A stretch of DNA of 64,000 bases from Bog-473 sp963726005 (GCA_963726005.1 CAVSAT010000002.1:558001-622000), one strand, 5' to 3'. Positions 18,905 to 27,104 are shown, counted from the first letter of the stretch. Made by a program: numbers and translations. The notes: a model not told the origin generated them from the sequence alone.

Positions 18905-19197
18905 CGCACTCCTTTCACGGCATGGCCGGTTGCCGGATCGATCGCCGTTCCACGTTGCCGCGCCCGGCAGACCGGGGCGAGTGTACCTGACGCCCATGTC
19001 AGCCTCCCCGCCTCTGTGCTACCTTCACGGCGCTCCGTTTTCTGGGAAGCAGGGCATCGGGTGCCCCTGGGGGGGTCGCCGGTCCGGGGCGCAAGCCCGG
19101 GCCGGCGATTTCGGGGGGCCTCATCAGGGTGTCCCAGCCGGACCGCCGACTGTGCTGCGTCGGAGTAGGAGAGGACCACTCGCCTACACTCTCCGGT
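18905..19197 (+). other. Non-coding GC-rich region with a strong hairpin, between acyl-CoA dehydrogenase and tRNA-Lys
   Basis: No credible ORF. A plus-strand TACCTT (19020-19025) could start a transcript near 19032. That transcript would contain GGGCA/TGCCC (near 19053-19067) and a long stem at 19076-19108 in which TCGCCGG pairs perfectly with CCGGCGA around an inner CCGGG/CCCGG helix. The segment GGTCCGG at 19081-19087 can also pair with CCGGACC further downstream, so two exclusive structures are possible. It may be a structured leader or small RNA; I recognise no known family. Confidence 0.35.
19185..19190 (+). promoter_or_regulatory. -10 box TACACT of the tRNA-Lys promoter
   Basis: TACACT ends 7 bases before the mature 5' end of the tRNA. 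No clear -35 hexamer is visible. Confidence 0.55.
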
Positions 19198-19269
19198 GCG
19201 CCTCTAGCTCAACGGCAGAGCAACGGACTCTTAATCCGCAGGTTTCGGGTTCAAATCCCGAGGGGCGCA
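19198..19269 (+). tRNA. tRNA-Lys (anticodon CTT)
   Basis: 72 bases fold as a cloverleaf. The acceptor stem is GCGCCTC with GGGGCGC, the D stem GCTC/GAGC, the anticodon loop CTCTTAA giving CTT, and the T arm TCGGG/CCCGA around TTCAAAT. The anticodon stem has one A-C mismatch at its outer pair. CCA is not encoded. The tRNA decodes AAG, the dominant lysine codon in this GC-rich genome. Confidence 0.93.
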
Positions 19270-19348
19270 CTCTGTGGGCACTCTTTGGGTGTCGTTCCGG
19301 ATGAACACCGTCATTTCGGCTCTTCGGAATCTGGCGGGGAGCTGACGC

Positions 19349-19512
19349 TCATCGGACGACGATCGAGCCCAGCACACGCCAGTTCGGGCGGCCGGCGTAG
19401 AGCAAGGCCCTGATCCGGTAGTTCTCGAAGTTGCGGAACCCGAAGCCGATGCGCTTGATCCGCTTGATCAGGTTGTTGAGCGCCTCGGTGGGGCCGTTGG
19501 AGACCCGGGCCA
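19349..19512 (-). pseudogene. ISL3-family transposase, C-terminal remnant
   Basis: An open minus-strand stretch encodes V-S-N-G-P-T-E-A-L-N-N-L-I-K-R and then G-F-G-F-R-N-F-E-N-Y-R-I-R-A-L-L-Y-A-G, the conserved end of ISL3-type DDE transposases, ending at a TGA at 19349. Only about 55 residues survive; the catalytic N-terminal part is absent, with the break next to the inverted repeat at 19513. It lies 80 bases after the tRNA-Lys. Confidence 0.8.
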
Positions 19513-19560
19513 GGTGACATCTCAGGTTGCAATGGGTTCCCCCGCGGGAAGGATGTCACC
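19513..19560. repeat. Perfect 9-base inverted repeat at the edge of the transposase remnant
   Basis: GGTGACATC at 19513-19521 is exactly complementary to GATGTCACC at 19552-19560, separated by 30 bases. It marks the junction where transposase homology stops. It may be a decayed terminal inverted repeat, or an operator for the PPOX gene whose start is 50 bases on. Confidence 0.6.
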
Positions 19561-19597
19561 CGGCAGTGATAACGGCCTTTCTCGACGCATCAAACGG

Positions 19598-19603
19598 TAT
19601 GGT
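19598..19603 (+). promoter_or_regulatory. -10 box TATGGT, predicted leaderless promoter of the PPOX gene
   Basis: TATGGT ends 6 bases before the GTG at 19610. This supports that start over upstream in-frame ATGs. Confidence 0.55.
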
Positions 19604-19609
19604 CAGCGG

Positions 19610-20059
19610 GTGGTTGATCTCTCCGGCTTCGCTGACGTGGCGTCCCAGGATCACGGGCTGTGCGTGATCAGCACGCTCCGGTCCGATGGCAGTGTCCAGG
19701 CGTCTGTGGTCAGTGCCGGAGTTCTGTCGCACCCACTCACGGGTGAGCAGATCGTCGGGCTTGTCGCCGCCGGCGGCTCTCGCAAGCTGACCAATCTGCG
19801 CGCTGATCCCCGGACAACGATCGTCGCGCGGGCGGGCTGGCTCTGGGCCACCGCAGAGGGAACCGTCGAGATCATCGGCCCCGACGACCCGCATCCCGAC
19901 GTCGATCCTGAAGGTCTGAGACTCCTCCTGCGAACCATCTTCCGGTCTGCGGGAGGGACACACGACGATTGGGACGCTTATGACCGCACGATGGCCGATG
20001 AACGTCGAGCTGCGGTACTGCTCACACCCCTCCGCACCTACACCAACCCGAACCCGTAG
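19610..20059 (+). CDS. PPOX-class F420/flavin-dependent enzyme
   Basis: 149 residues from GTG 19610; the frame stays open upstream to 19514 but family members begin at this D-L-S-x-F-A segment. The split-barrel pattern is clear: D-H-G-L-C-V-I-S-T-L-R-x-D-G-S-V-Q, G-G-S-R-K-L-x-N-L-R-A-D-P-R near residue 62, and G-W-L-W-A-T-A-E-G. Relatives bind F420 or FMN and reduce small molecules; the substrate is unknown. It stands alone. Confidence 0.8.
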   Translation: MVDLSGFADVASQDHGLCVISTLRSDGSVQASVVSAGVLSHPLTGEQIVGLVAAGGSRKLTNLRADPRTTIVARAGWLWATAEGTVEIIGPDDPHPDVDPEGLRLLLRTIFRSAGGTHDDWDAYDRTMADERRAAVLLTPLRTYTNPNP

Positions 20060-20469
20060 CGGTGGTGTTGGTTCGCGTCCGCCATTTGGGTGCACGTCCG
20101 ACCGGAAAACGAGCGCCGGGCGCGAAACGACCCCGCCGAAGCGGGGCCGCTCGCCGCAACCGGCTCCCGGGACCTTGTTGACGCGATTCGGCCGACGCCG
20201 CCTCCGGGGGGGATAGGGGGGACAGGGCGCCGGCCGTTTCGCTGTCCGAAACCTAAGGGCGCAACCTGTGGTCCAGCTGCGAACCGCGTTACGAACTCGT
20301 GGCGGGTTGCATGTCGTCTGTGAAGGATCCGTAATCTCGCGGCGCCGCGCGTGACGATTGCGCGAATCCGTCGATCACGCGTCGGGTTGCATGACGTCGA
20401 TCCCGCCGCCCGAGTTGATCGGCGTGATCGAGAAAGCGGCCGGACCAACACACGAGAAACCGCGGATGT
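20060..20469. other. 410-base intergenic region, no gene recognised
   Basis: It lies between two converging gene ends. The only clear structure is a UUCG-type hairpin near 20131. A minus-strand open frame crosses it, but its Arg-rich composition and lack of a start signal make it unconvincing. Confidence 0.5.
20131..20146 (-). terminator. UUCG-loop hairpin, possible terminator
   Basis: On the minus strand CCCCGC and GCGGGG pair around a TTCG tetraloop, followed by TCGTTTC. It is 320 bases past the stop of the DHFR-like gene, so its assignment is tentative. Confidence 0.35.
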
Positions 20470-21048
20470 CTATGTGCCTCGGACCAGCTCGTAGGTAAGG
20501 AAGACGAGGCCGTCGCCGATGGTTTTGGTGTCGACGAGTCGCATGGGCTTCTTGTCGCTGGTCTCGCCGAAAATGCGCTCGCCAGCGCCGAGTACGACCG
20601 GGAAGACGACCAGCCGCAGCTCGTCGACGAGGTCGTGCTCCATCAGTGTCTGCCCGAGTTGATAACTGGCATAGACCACGATTTCCCCGTCCAGCTCCTG
20701 CTTCAGCTTCGAGACCTTGTCCACCATGTCGCCCTGGAGGACCGTTGCGTTGCTCCAACGGGGGTCTTCGAGGGTGGAGGACACGACGTACTTGGGCAGG
20801 CCGTTCAGCCTGTCCGCCCACTCGCCACCCCGGGCAAGCCACCGCTCCGCGAACCACTCGTCGCTCCGGCGGCCGAGCAGCAGAGCCTCGGTGTCCAGCG
20901 CCTCTTCGAGCGAGACCTTGGCCCACGCTTCGAGGTCCTTGCCGCCGAACTGGCCGAACCAGCCGCCCAGCCTGAAGCCCTCCTGACCGTCGGGGTCCTG
21001 GACCACTCCATCGAGCGAGACGTTCGTGCTGATCACGATCTTTCCCAT
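20470..21048 (-). CDS. Dihydrofolate reductase/RibD C-terminal-like protein
   Basis: 192 residues. It opens with I-V-I-S-T-N-V-S-L-D-G-V-V-Q, has L-L-L-G-R-R-S-D near residue 75, K-Y-V-V-S-S-T-L near 105 and V-V-F-P-V-V-L-G-A-G near 152, the layout of the RibD_C family of NADPH-dependent reductases. Members near sigma-factor genes are common in actinobacteria but rarely have known substrates. It is divergent from the ECF sigma factor at 21204 and shares a GTGTCTACAT element with it, so it may belong to that regulon. GGAG lies 6 to 7 bases before the ATG. Confidence 0.85.
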   Translation of the reverse strand: MGKIVISTNVSLDGVVQDPDGQEGFRLGGWFGQFGGKDLEAWAKVSLEEALDTEALLLGRRSDEWFAERWLARGGEWADRLNGLPKYVVSSTLEDPRWSNATVLQGDMVDKVSKLKQELDGEIVVYASYQLGQTLMEHDLVDELRLVVFPVVLGAGERIFGETSDKKPMRLVDTKTIGDGLVFLTYELVRGT

Positions 21049-21092
21049 TTCAGTTCTCCTTCATCTGTCGTTGGCATTGTCAGTTACCACGC

Positions 21093-21164
21093 ATGTAGAC
21101 ACTCCAAGATCCGAAATTGGGCGCCCACCAACCGCCCAGTTCAGCCCTCGCTCGGTGTCTACAT
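21093..21164. promoter_or_regulatory. Paired GTGTCTACAT elements facing both divergent genes
   Basis: GTGTCTACAT occurs at 21155-21164 on the plus strand and at 21102-21093 on the minus strand. Each copy points toward its own gene: the sigma factor (40 bases to the GTG) and the DHFR-like gene (45 bases to the ATG). The TGTC core resembles -35 elements read by ECF sigma factors, so the sigma factor may drive both genes including itself. Alternatively it is a dyad operator. Confidence 0.5.
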
Positions 21165-21203
21165 AAGGATGGAAGTGCGGCAGAGCGCGGAAGGCAGGAG
21201 ACA

Positions 21204-22220
21204 GTGACGACAGTGACAGCCGACTTGCTGGCGAGAGCCCGGGCCGGGGACGGCGATGCGTTCCGCCAGCTGACCGAGCCCCTGCGGCGCGAGCTCCAGG
21301 TGCATTGCTACCGGATGCTCGGATCCTTCCAAGATTCCGAGGACGCCCTCCAAGAGACGCTGCTGGCCGCTTGGCAGGGCTTCAAAGGATTCGAGGGACG
21401 CGCCTCGCTCCGCACCTGGCTCTACCAGATCGCCACCAACCGGTGCCTCAACGCGCGTCGGTCGGCCAGCCGACGCCCGGCCAAAGAGTGGGACGTGCCC
21501 AAAGTTGATCCGCCCGAGCCAACCCGCCTCGGCGAGGTCCTCTGGCTCGAGCCGTATCCCGACGCCCTTCTCAAGGGTGCGATCAACATTCCGCTCGGCC
21601 CAGACGCCCGCTACGAGCAGACCGAATCGATCTCCCTGGCCTTCGTGACCGCCCTTCAGGTCTTGCCGCCCCGCCAGCTCGCCGTGCTTGTCCTGCGCGA
21701 CGTCCTCGGTTTCCGGGCCAGCGAGGTCGCCGACATGCTGGGCTCGACCGTCGAGTCGGTCAACAGCGCGCTCAAGCGGGCCCGCGCCAGCTTGGAGCGA
21801 CGGTGGCTGGACGTTGCCGCTGTCGAACCGCCTCCCGCGCCTGACTCACGCTCGGAGGACGAAATCGTGACGAAGTTCGTCAGCGCGTGGGAGTCCGCCG
21901 ATCTCGACGCGCTGGTGGCCCTTCTGACCGACGACGTCTTCATGTCGATGCCGCCTATGCCCTTCGAATACGAGGGCCGAGACTTGGTGGCACGCTTCTG
22001 CGCCAGCATCTTCGACTCGGGCCGGAGGTTTGACCTCGTGCCGACGCGAGCGAACGGTCAGCCGGCGTTCGGAGCATATGTGCGCGCGACTGACGGCATC
22101 AGCCACGGGGTCGGCCTCTACGTCCTCGCCCTTACCACCGACCGGATCTGCGCCTTGACACGTTTCGAGAACAGCGTGCTCCCATGGTTCGGGCTACCGC
22201 GATCGCTCACGAGCCCATAG
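21204..22220 (+). CDS. ECF-type RNA polymerase sigma factor with C-terminal SnoaL-like domain
   Basis: 338 residues. Region 2 (H-C-Y-R-M-L-G-S-F-Q-D-S-E-D-A-L-Q-E-T near residue 36; G-R-A-S-L-R-T-W-L-Y-Q-I-A-T-N) and region 4 (L-P-P-R-Q-L-A-V-L-V-L-R-D-V-L-G near 155, then S-E-V-A-D-M-L) are followed by a 110-residue SnoaL-type fold starting at D-E-I-V-T-K-F-V. This is the SigJ/TIGR02960 architecture, in which the tail modulates activity instead of an anti-sigma factor. GTG 21204 has AGGAG 3 bases before it; GTG 21213 is an alternative. Confidence 0.88.
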   Translation: MTTVTADLLARARAGDGDAFRQLTEPLRRELQVHCYRMLGSFQDSEDALQETLLAAWQGFKGFEGRASLRTWLYQIATNRCLNARRSASRRPAKEWDVPKVDPPEPTRLGEVLWLEPYPDALLKGAINIPLGPDARYEQTESISLAFVTALQVLPPRQLAVLVLRDVLGFRASEVADMLGSTVESVNSALKRARASLERRWLDVAAVEPPPAPDSRSEDEIVTKFVSAWESADLDALVALLTDDVFMSMPPMPFEYEGRDLVARFCASIFDSGRRFDLVPTRANGQPAFGAYVRATDGISHGVGLYVLALTTDRICALTRFENSVLPWFGLPRSLTSP

Positions 22221-22257
22221 CCAGAAGCAAGAGACCACCACGGGATGCCAGCGCTGC

Positions 22258-23461
22258 TCAGCCGAACTCGTCAACGTGCTGGACGCGCCCCCCACTCCTG
22301 GTGAACAGCACGTCGTTGTACCCCTGCCCGGGGCCGACCATCTCGAAGGTCAACGGGGGCACGAACGACAGGTAGAGCGCGCGCCTGCCTGGCGCGTCCG
22401 GGTCATTCGGTGGTGGCGCGGCGTGCAATGTGTGGCCGAAGTGCACGGTGACGTCACCCGGCTCAGTGGTGAGCGCGACGACCGTCTGATGCTCGGCTTC
22501 GTGTGCGCTCGGCAACCTGGAGGTTCCTCGGTGCGATCCAGGGATCATCTGGAGCTGCCCGGTGTCCGCCGTGGCGGCATCGAGCTGGATTCCCACGTTG
22601 AGTAGGGGACACTTCACGGGGTGTCCGCCCATGCCGCAATCACGGTGCCATGGCAGGTCGGCGAGCCCACCCTCGGACCCGGGCACTTTTATGACGACAC
22701 TGTTTCCATCGAGGCGATCCTGGGCATCCCGGAGGTCTGCGCCGCCCAGCGCGGCGATGTCGAGGAACCGGGGATCGGTGCCGAGCGCGGCGATTCGGGG
22801 AGACCCGTCGTTGAGGTAGTTCACCCGGTTGCACACCTCACGCCCGTTGACGGTGGTCCACCAGGATTTCCGGTCGTCGGGCCGGGCCCGACCGAGGGCC
22901 TCACTGACGTCGGACTTGAGTGCGTCGATCTCGACCGCGTCAAGAACAGCCCGAAAATGCACGAAGCCGACCCGGTGGAGGAAGTCCCTCGTCTCAGCCT
23001 CCGAGTCCCCGAGGGTGAAGCTCTTCGTGAGATCGATGTCGCAACCCTGCTCGTCGTCGATGCAGCCTGGATGGTCGATGTCAAAAAGTGATTGATTGCT
23101 GAAGGCGACTCGTAGGGGCGGCTCCCGAGCGCGCCATCTGACCGAAACCCCCACGACGGACCGCCAACTGATCGGCGTACAAGAGAGCGAAGCAGGTCTT
23201 GAGCTCCCATGCGAAGGCACACCATGCGCCGAAGGAGAGCTCGACGAGAGTCTGCGCGGTGTTGGCGCCCGGCCGAACTGAGAACGTTCTTCCCTCGGGC
23301 ACATATGTGTAGGCCCTTCCGTCCGAGAGCTGGAATCCCAGCGGGCGCACGACCCTGGCGTCGGTGTCGGAAAAGATGGCTCCCCGGCTCTCGAGGAGCA
23401 CTGGTAGCTCCTCTTGGTGGAACCAATCGAAATCAATCGGGCCGAATCGTTCCTGGTCCAC
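22258..23461 (-). CDS. Phytanoyl-CoA dioxygenase (PhyH)-family protein, one-base frameshift
   Basis: About 401 residues when repaired. The N-terminal 110 residues are in one frame (G-R-A-Y-T-Y-V-P-E-G, then G-G-F-G-Q-M-A-R); the rest is in another (E-P-P-L-R-V-A-F through the Fe(II)/2-oxoglutarate core). The metal triad is seen in W-H-R-D-C-G and in the late H-F-G-H-T-L-H. Mycobacterial relatives have the same two-part layout and read A-W-E-P-x-L-R across the junction, so a surplus base between 23119 and 23134 is likely. GTG 23461 sits 6 bases after TACATT. The family hydroxylates acyl chains or other lipids. Confidence 0.75.
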
Positions 23462-23467
23462 GGTCGA

Positions 23468-23473
23468 AATGTA
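23468..23473 (-). promoter_or_regulatory. -10 box TACATT, predicted leaderless promoter of the PhyH gene
   Basis: On the minus strand TACATT is separated from GTG 23461 by 6 bases, and no ribosome site is present. Confidence 0.45.
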
Positions 23474-23584
23474 GCAGTGTGGTTCTTCTTTCGGGTCCCT
23501 CGAGAGCGACCAGTTGGCAGAGTGTTTTGTGGAGCCTCGCGAAGATGAGCAACGCTCACACACTCCGTCCTCGGTCCAACGACG

Positions 23585-24340
23585 TCAGAAACCAACCCCT
23601 CCCCCACCCGGAGACGTGGTCGTGGTGCTCGGCGGTGAGGTCGTCGGCGTCGTCGTCGGCGGACTCGTGGTCGGCGGCGCAGTCGGCGGTGTCGTGACCG
23701 GCGGCGCTGTCGGGGGTGTCGTGACCGGCGATGGCGGCGGAGCGTTGGTGTTCGATGTGGTGTTCGGATTCATGGTGCTGGGGGTCGATGGAGCGTGCGG
23801 CGTCGATGGCGTCGTGCTGCCCTGCGGCACCGTGGAACCGGTCAGAGGAGCTGCACCGGCCGGACTCATGACCACGACGGACCACGTGCCCCATTTGTCA
23901 CTGATGTTCCCGTTCACTTGACCCGGAGCGGTGTCCTTGTAGAACCAGTAGAGGGGCTTGCCGGCATATGTGACCTGGACTGAACCACCCTTGTGCATCA
24001 CGGTGCCGAGAGCGGCCCTGTTGACCCCGGATCCGGCGGTGGCCTTTGTCACACCCTTGGGCAACAGAAGCGCTGGCCAGATCTTCAGGCACTTGCCGGT
24101 ACATGGAAATTTGCTGGCCGACTTGATGATGTACAGCGTCTTGCCGCTAACCAGGATCGTCCCGTACTTGGAGGTCCGTGTCGAGACAACGACATGCTTC
24201 ACCTTGTGACTGGAGACCGCAGCGGCAATGCCGCCAATGAGCACAGAGGAAGACAGTGTTCCAACGGCCAGGGTGACCGCCGCCACGCGAAGGGAACTGC
24301 GGCGAGTTGGGAATCGGCCACTTTGCAGGCCACCGTGCAT
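23585..24340 (-). CDS. Secreted PF03640-type protein with Pro/Thr-rich tail
   Basis: 251 residues from ATG 24340 (GGAG 6 bases upstream). A basic start and hydrophobic segment near residues 16-40 form a signal peptide or anchor. The mature part has the COG4315 pattern: S-K-Y-G-T-I-L-V-S-G, a cysteine pair (C-T-G-K-C-L-K-I-W-P), A-G-K-P-L-Y-W-F-Y-K-D and N-I-S-D-K-W-G-T-W. A Pro/Thr/Ser-rich stalk of about 90 residues follows and the protein ends G-G-G-G-V-G-F. The family is surface-exposed and of unknown function. A close paralog lies divergently at 24688. Confidence 0.8.
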   Translation of the reverse strand: MHGGLQSGRFPTRRSSLRVAAVTLAVGTLSSSVLIGGIAAAVSSHKVKHVVVSTRTSKYGTILVSGKTLYIIKSASKFPCTGKCLKIWPALLLPKGVTKATAGSGVNRAALGTVMHKGGSVQVTYAGKPLYWFYKDTAPGQVNGNISDKWGTWSVVVMSPAGAAPLTGSTVPQGSTTPSTPHAPSTPSTMNPNTTSNTNAPPPSPVTTPPTAPPVTTPPTAPPTTSPPTTTPTTSPPSTTTTSPGGGGVGF

Positions 24341-24610
24341 GCTTCGCTCCAGTCTGATCACAATCGGGTTCGTGCCTGTTCTACGGATGAGGTCCAGGAT
24401 TGGATTCCACGGCCACCCCTCCTTCGCCCTTTTCGCCGGCTGGCGCGGCCGACGCCTCAGGGGGCGGCCCCCGCGCCTCATGAGCGACTCCCGCGCCTTC
24501 TGGGCAGGCACGGCACCTCCCGAGCAATCCCGTCCGCCGCCCGCGCCGTATTGACTTCTAACGCCACGGAAAGAGAACCCAGGTCCGAGACGCTCTGTGG
24601 AACGAAGCGT

Positions 24611-24616
24611 TACTCT
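24611..24616 (+). promoter_or_regulatory. -10 box TACTCT upstream of the second PF03640-type gene
   Basis: TACTCT lies about 70 bases before the ATG at 24688, so this gene has a leader and uses its GAGGAG ribosome site. A TTGACT at 24551 is too far away to serve as its -35. Confidence 0.4.
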
Positions 24617-24687
24617 CGGGCTGTGGCCGGTGAGAAATCGGCCAGCCTCATCCCATGGTGGTACGACGAATCGAGGAGATGAGCTAT

Positions 24688-25227
24688 ATGAACGGTACGA
24701 AGCCGGCGATTGAGGTCGTGGAGTCCCGCAGGGTCCCTATTCTGCGGATGGCGGGCGCCGTGTTGGCCGCCGGCGGTCTTTCCGCCGCCGTTCTGGCCGC
24801 CGATACAGCCGGTGCGGCGACGAGCAGCGTCGTCAGCACGACCAAGACCTCCAAGTACGGGACCATCCTGGTCAGCGGCAAGACGGTGTACACCCTCAAG
24901 GCCAGCACCGTTGGCTGCGGGTCCGGTTGCCTGAAGATCTGGCCCGAAGTCATGCTGCCCAAGGGTGTGACAAAGGCCACCGCCGGACCAGGGGTGAACG
25001 CGGCCAGTCTCGGTACCGTCGCGGGGACCGGCGGTGCCCGCCAGGTGACCTATGGTGGGAAGCCCCTCTACTACTTCTTCCTAGATACTGCTCCTGGTCA
25101 GGTGAAGGGAAACATCACTGACAAGTGGGGCAAGTGGTCGGTCGTGGTGACCGTGAAGCCGGCCCACGCGAGTTCCGGTTCCGGCTCGGGTGGAACGAAC
25201 GCTGGTTCAGGAGGAGTCTCGTTCTAG
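24688..25227 (+). CDS. Secreted PF03640-type protein (short paralog)
   Basis: 179 residues from ATG 24688, with GAGGAG 9 bases upstream; ATG 24679 is too close to that site. A signal peptide (P-I-L-R-M-A-G-A-V-L-A-A-G-G-L) precedes a domain nearly identical in motif order to the 23585 protein: S-K-Y-G-T-I-L-V-S-G, C-G-S-G-C-L-K-I-W-P, G-K-P-L-Y-Y-F-F-L-D, N-I-T-D-K-W-G-K-W. It lacks the long Pro/Thr stalk but keeps a short Gly/Ser linker and ends G-S-G-G-V-S-F. A fatty acid hydroxylase and DoxX follow. Confidence 0.8.
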   Translation: MNGTKPAIEVVESRRVPILRMAGAVLAAGGLSAAVLAADTAGAATSSVVSTTKTSKYGTILVSGKTVYTLKASTVGCGSGCLKIWPEVMLPKGVTKATAGPGVNAASLGTVAGTGGARQVTYGGKPLYYFFLDTAPGQVKGNITDKWGKWSVVVTVKPAHASSGSGSGGTNAGSGGVSF

Positions 25228-25297
25228 TGCCACAGCCCGTTCTCGTTCTCATGTCACGGCCCACGCCAGCACCACGACAAGAGACCGGGCCGCGGCT

Positions 25298-26431
25298 GTG
25301 ACGGCGACCCTCGTACCCCCCGCGCCGCCGGCTACTCCTCTCGCGTCGGGACGAACGAGCCAGGACATACGAAACGCACGCGCCGCCCTCTCGTCGAAGG
25401 TGTACCTCCCTGCCCTCAGCATTCCCGCGGCGGCCGGGGTGCTCGTGGGCATCGGATGGTCCACCGGCTGGGGCGGCGCGGCGTTCGCAGGGTCCTTGAC
25501 GAGCCTCCGCGTCGTCGTGATCGGCCCGTTGGCCCTCGCATTCCTCGGAGTCATCCTCGTGGCGGAGCGGATCTGGCCGGCGCAACAACGACCGCTCTTC
25601 GCTCGTGGCCATCGACATGACCTTCTCATCGCCGTGATCCACGCGACCCTGGTCCTGCCGCTCGTGACGGCGCTGACGCTCTCTTTCATCGAAGTCCTAC
25701 GCAGGCTCCTGCCGTGGATGGTCCTGCCGAAGATGGACACCGTGCCCCGATGGTTCGCGATCGCCGCCATCATCGTGGCGATGGACGGGTGCAACTGGGC
25801 TGTGCATCTCGCCAATCATCGGATCCGAATGCTCTGGCGGTTCCACGAGCTTCATCATTCGCAGGAGGACATGAACGCCCTCACGGTCTTTCGCACCCAT
25901 CCGCTCATTCATGTCTCCTACCTCTTGGCCCTGATCCCGGGTGTCGTGCTCCTGGCCAACGGTGCACTCACGTTGACGGTGCTGGCTGTCTACGGGGGGA
26001 TCGTGGCCTTCGCCCATTCGAATACCCGCCTTGGCTTCGGACCTTTCGGTCGTATCGTGGTCAGTCCGAACTTCCACCGCATCCACCACAAGTTGGATGG
26101 ACCTCAGGATGTCAACCTCGGTTTTGCCCTGACCATTTGGGATCAGCTTTTCCACACCGCGGTCTTCCCGACGAAGGATTCGGTGCGGATCGATACAGGG
26201 CTGCCAGGCCGGCCGTTGACCGTTGAACAGGAAACGTCAAGGCCGCGCCACCTTGCCGTCCTCGCCGCTCAGTTGATCGCGCCCTTCCGGCCGCTCGGAG
26301 AGCGCCGACAGCCGGGTCTGCTTTCGGCGAGACAGAACTGGTCTGGTCCAGCGTCGAATCCGACGCCGGGTGAGTGCCCCGACGGACCGCCCGCGGCCGT
26401 GCGAACCCTCGAAGACTGCGGGGTTTGGTGA
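25298..26431 (+). CDS. Fatty acid hydroxylase/sterol desaturase-family membrane protein
   Basis: About 377 residues. Several membrane segments surround the di-iron histidine boxes: H-L-A-N-H near residue 170, H-E-L-H-H-S-Q near 183, and N-F-H-R-I-H-H near 258. The family inserts oxygen into acyl chains, sterols or carotenoids. The start is uncertain: the frame is open back to 25190 inside the previous gene, and I chose GTG 25298. The stop overlaps the ATG of doxX-like 26431. Confidence 0.8.
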   Translation: MTATLVPPAPPATPLASGRTSQDIRNARAALSSKVYLPALSIPAAAGVLVGIGWSTGWGGAAFAGSLTSLRVVVIGPLALAFLGVILVAERIWPAQQRPLFARGHRHDLLIAVIHATLVLPLVTALTLSFIEVLRRLLPWMVLPKMDTVPRWFAIAAIIVAMDGCNWAVHLANHRIRMLWRFHELHHSQEDMNALTVFRTHPLIHVSYLLALIPGVVLLANGALTLTVLAVYGGIVAFAHSNTRLGFGPFGRIVVSPNFHRIHHKLDGPQDVNLGFALTIWDQLFHTAVFPTKDSVRIDTGLPGRPLTVEQETSRPRHLAVLAAQLIAPFRPLGERRQPGLLSARQNWSGPASNPTPGECPDGPPAAVRTLEDCGVW

Positions 26432-26970
26432 TGGTCACTGCGACGGTCCAGGCGCCGCGGCACGCCGGCCGACGTTCCGCTCGTTCGTTGTTCTCGCTCG
26501 TCGTCGCAACCCGAACGGCAGAAATTCCCGCCAGTTGTGCGCTGCTGGCTGCGCGCATCGCTCTGGCCTGGATCTTCATCTACTACGGCGCGGGGAAGCT
26601 GTTCGGGGCGTTCAATGGACCCGGAATCCATCGGACCGCCATCTATTTCTCGGAGACTGCTCACTTGCATCCAGGTGGGTTCTTCGCCGTCCTGGGAGGG
26701 ATCATTGAGTTCGGGAGCGCCGTGGCGCTGGCAGTTGGCCTCTTCTCGCGCCTCGCCGGCCTCGCTCTCTTCGGGGACATGGTGATGGCGATGATCACCG
26801 TCACATGGGCGACCGGGATCAATGCGTCCGCACCTCCTCCCGGCTATCAGTTGAACATGGCGCTCGGAGTCCTCGCGTTGGTGGTCGCCGTGTTCGGGTC
26901 GGGGCGGTTCAGCCTCGACGCCCTGATCGAGCGGTATCTCGGCGCTCCCGCGCCGTCCGCCGCCACCTGA
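26431..26970 (+). CDS. DoxX-family membrane protein
   Basis: 179 residues with four hydrophobic segments. The DoxX pattern is present: A-L-L-A-A-R-I-A-L-A-W-I-F-I-Y-Y-G-A-G-K-L near residue 38, G-G-I-I-E-F-G-S-A-V-A-L near 90, and L-N-M-A-L-G-V-L-A-L. DoxX proteins take part in membrane redox and thiol or oxidant defence. The ATG overlaps the TGA of the hydroxylase, so the two are coupled; joint membrane oxidative chemistry is an inference. Confidence 0.8.
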   Translation: MVTATVQAPRHAGRRSARSLFSLVVATRTAEIPASCALLAARIALAWIFIYYGAGKLFGAFNGPGIHRTAIYFSETAHLHPGGFFAVLGGIIEFGSAVALAVGLFSRLAGLALFGDMVMAMITVTWATGINASAPPPGYQLNMALGVLALVVAVFGSGRFSLDALIERYLGAPAPSAAT

Positions 26971-27104
26971 TTCGCTCTTCTGAGTCTTCTTTGTCTCGGG
27001 ATCAAGAGCCCGGTCCCCCGCGTTGCAGCGGGCTTTCGGCATCGGCAGCCTCCCCACCCGACGCCGCGTCTGACCCTTCCGGCGCCGATTGGCTGGCCTG
27101 TGGG

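Noticed and set aside
19030..19160. Resemblance of the GC-rich stretch (GCGCAAGCCC and CAGCCGG) to a cyclic-di-GMP riboswitch
   Set aside because: The conserved unpaired bases and tetraloop of that class are missing; only short GC-rich pieces match, so no family was assigned.
19198..19269. tRNA-Lys as an active attachment site for an integrative element
   Set aside because: No integrase gene and no second copy of the tRNA 3' end were seen in the window.
20038..20451. Minus-strand ORF of 137 codons after the DHFR-like gene
   Set aside because: Very Arg-rich, no ribosome site, no recognisable motif; it reads like antisense GC-rich noise.
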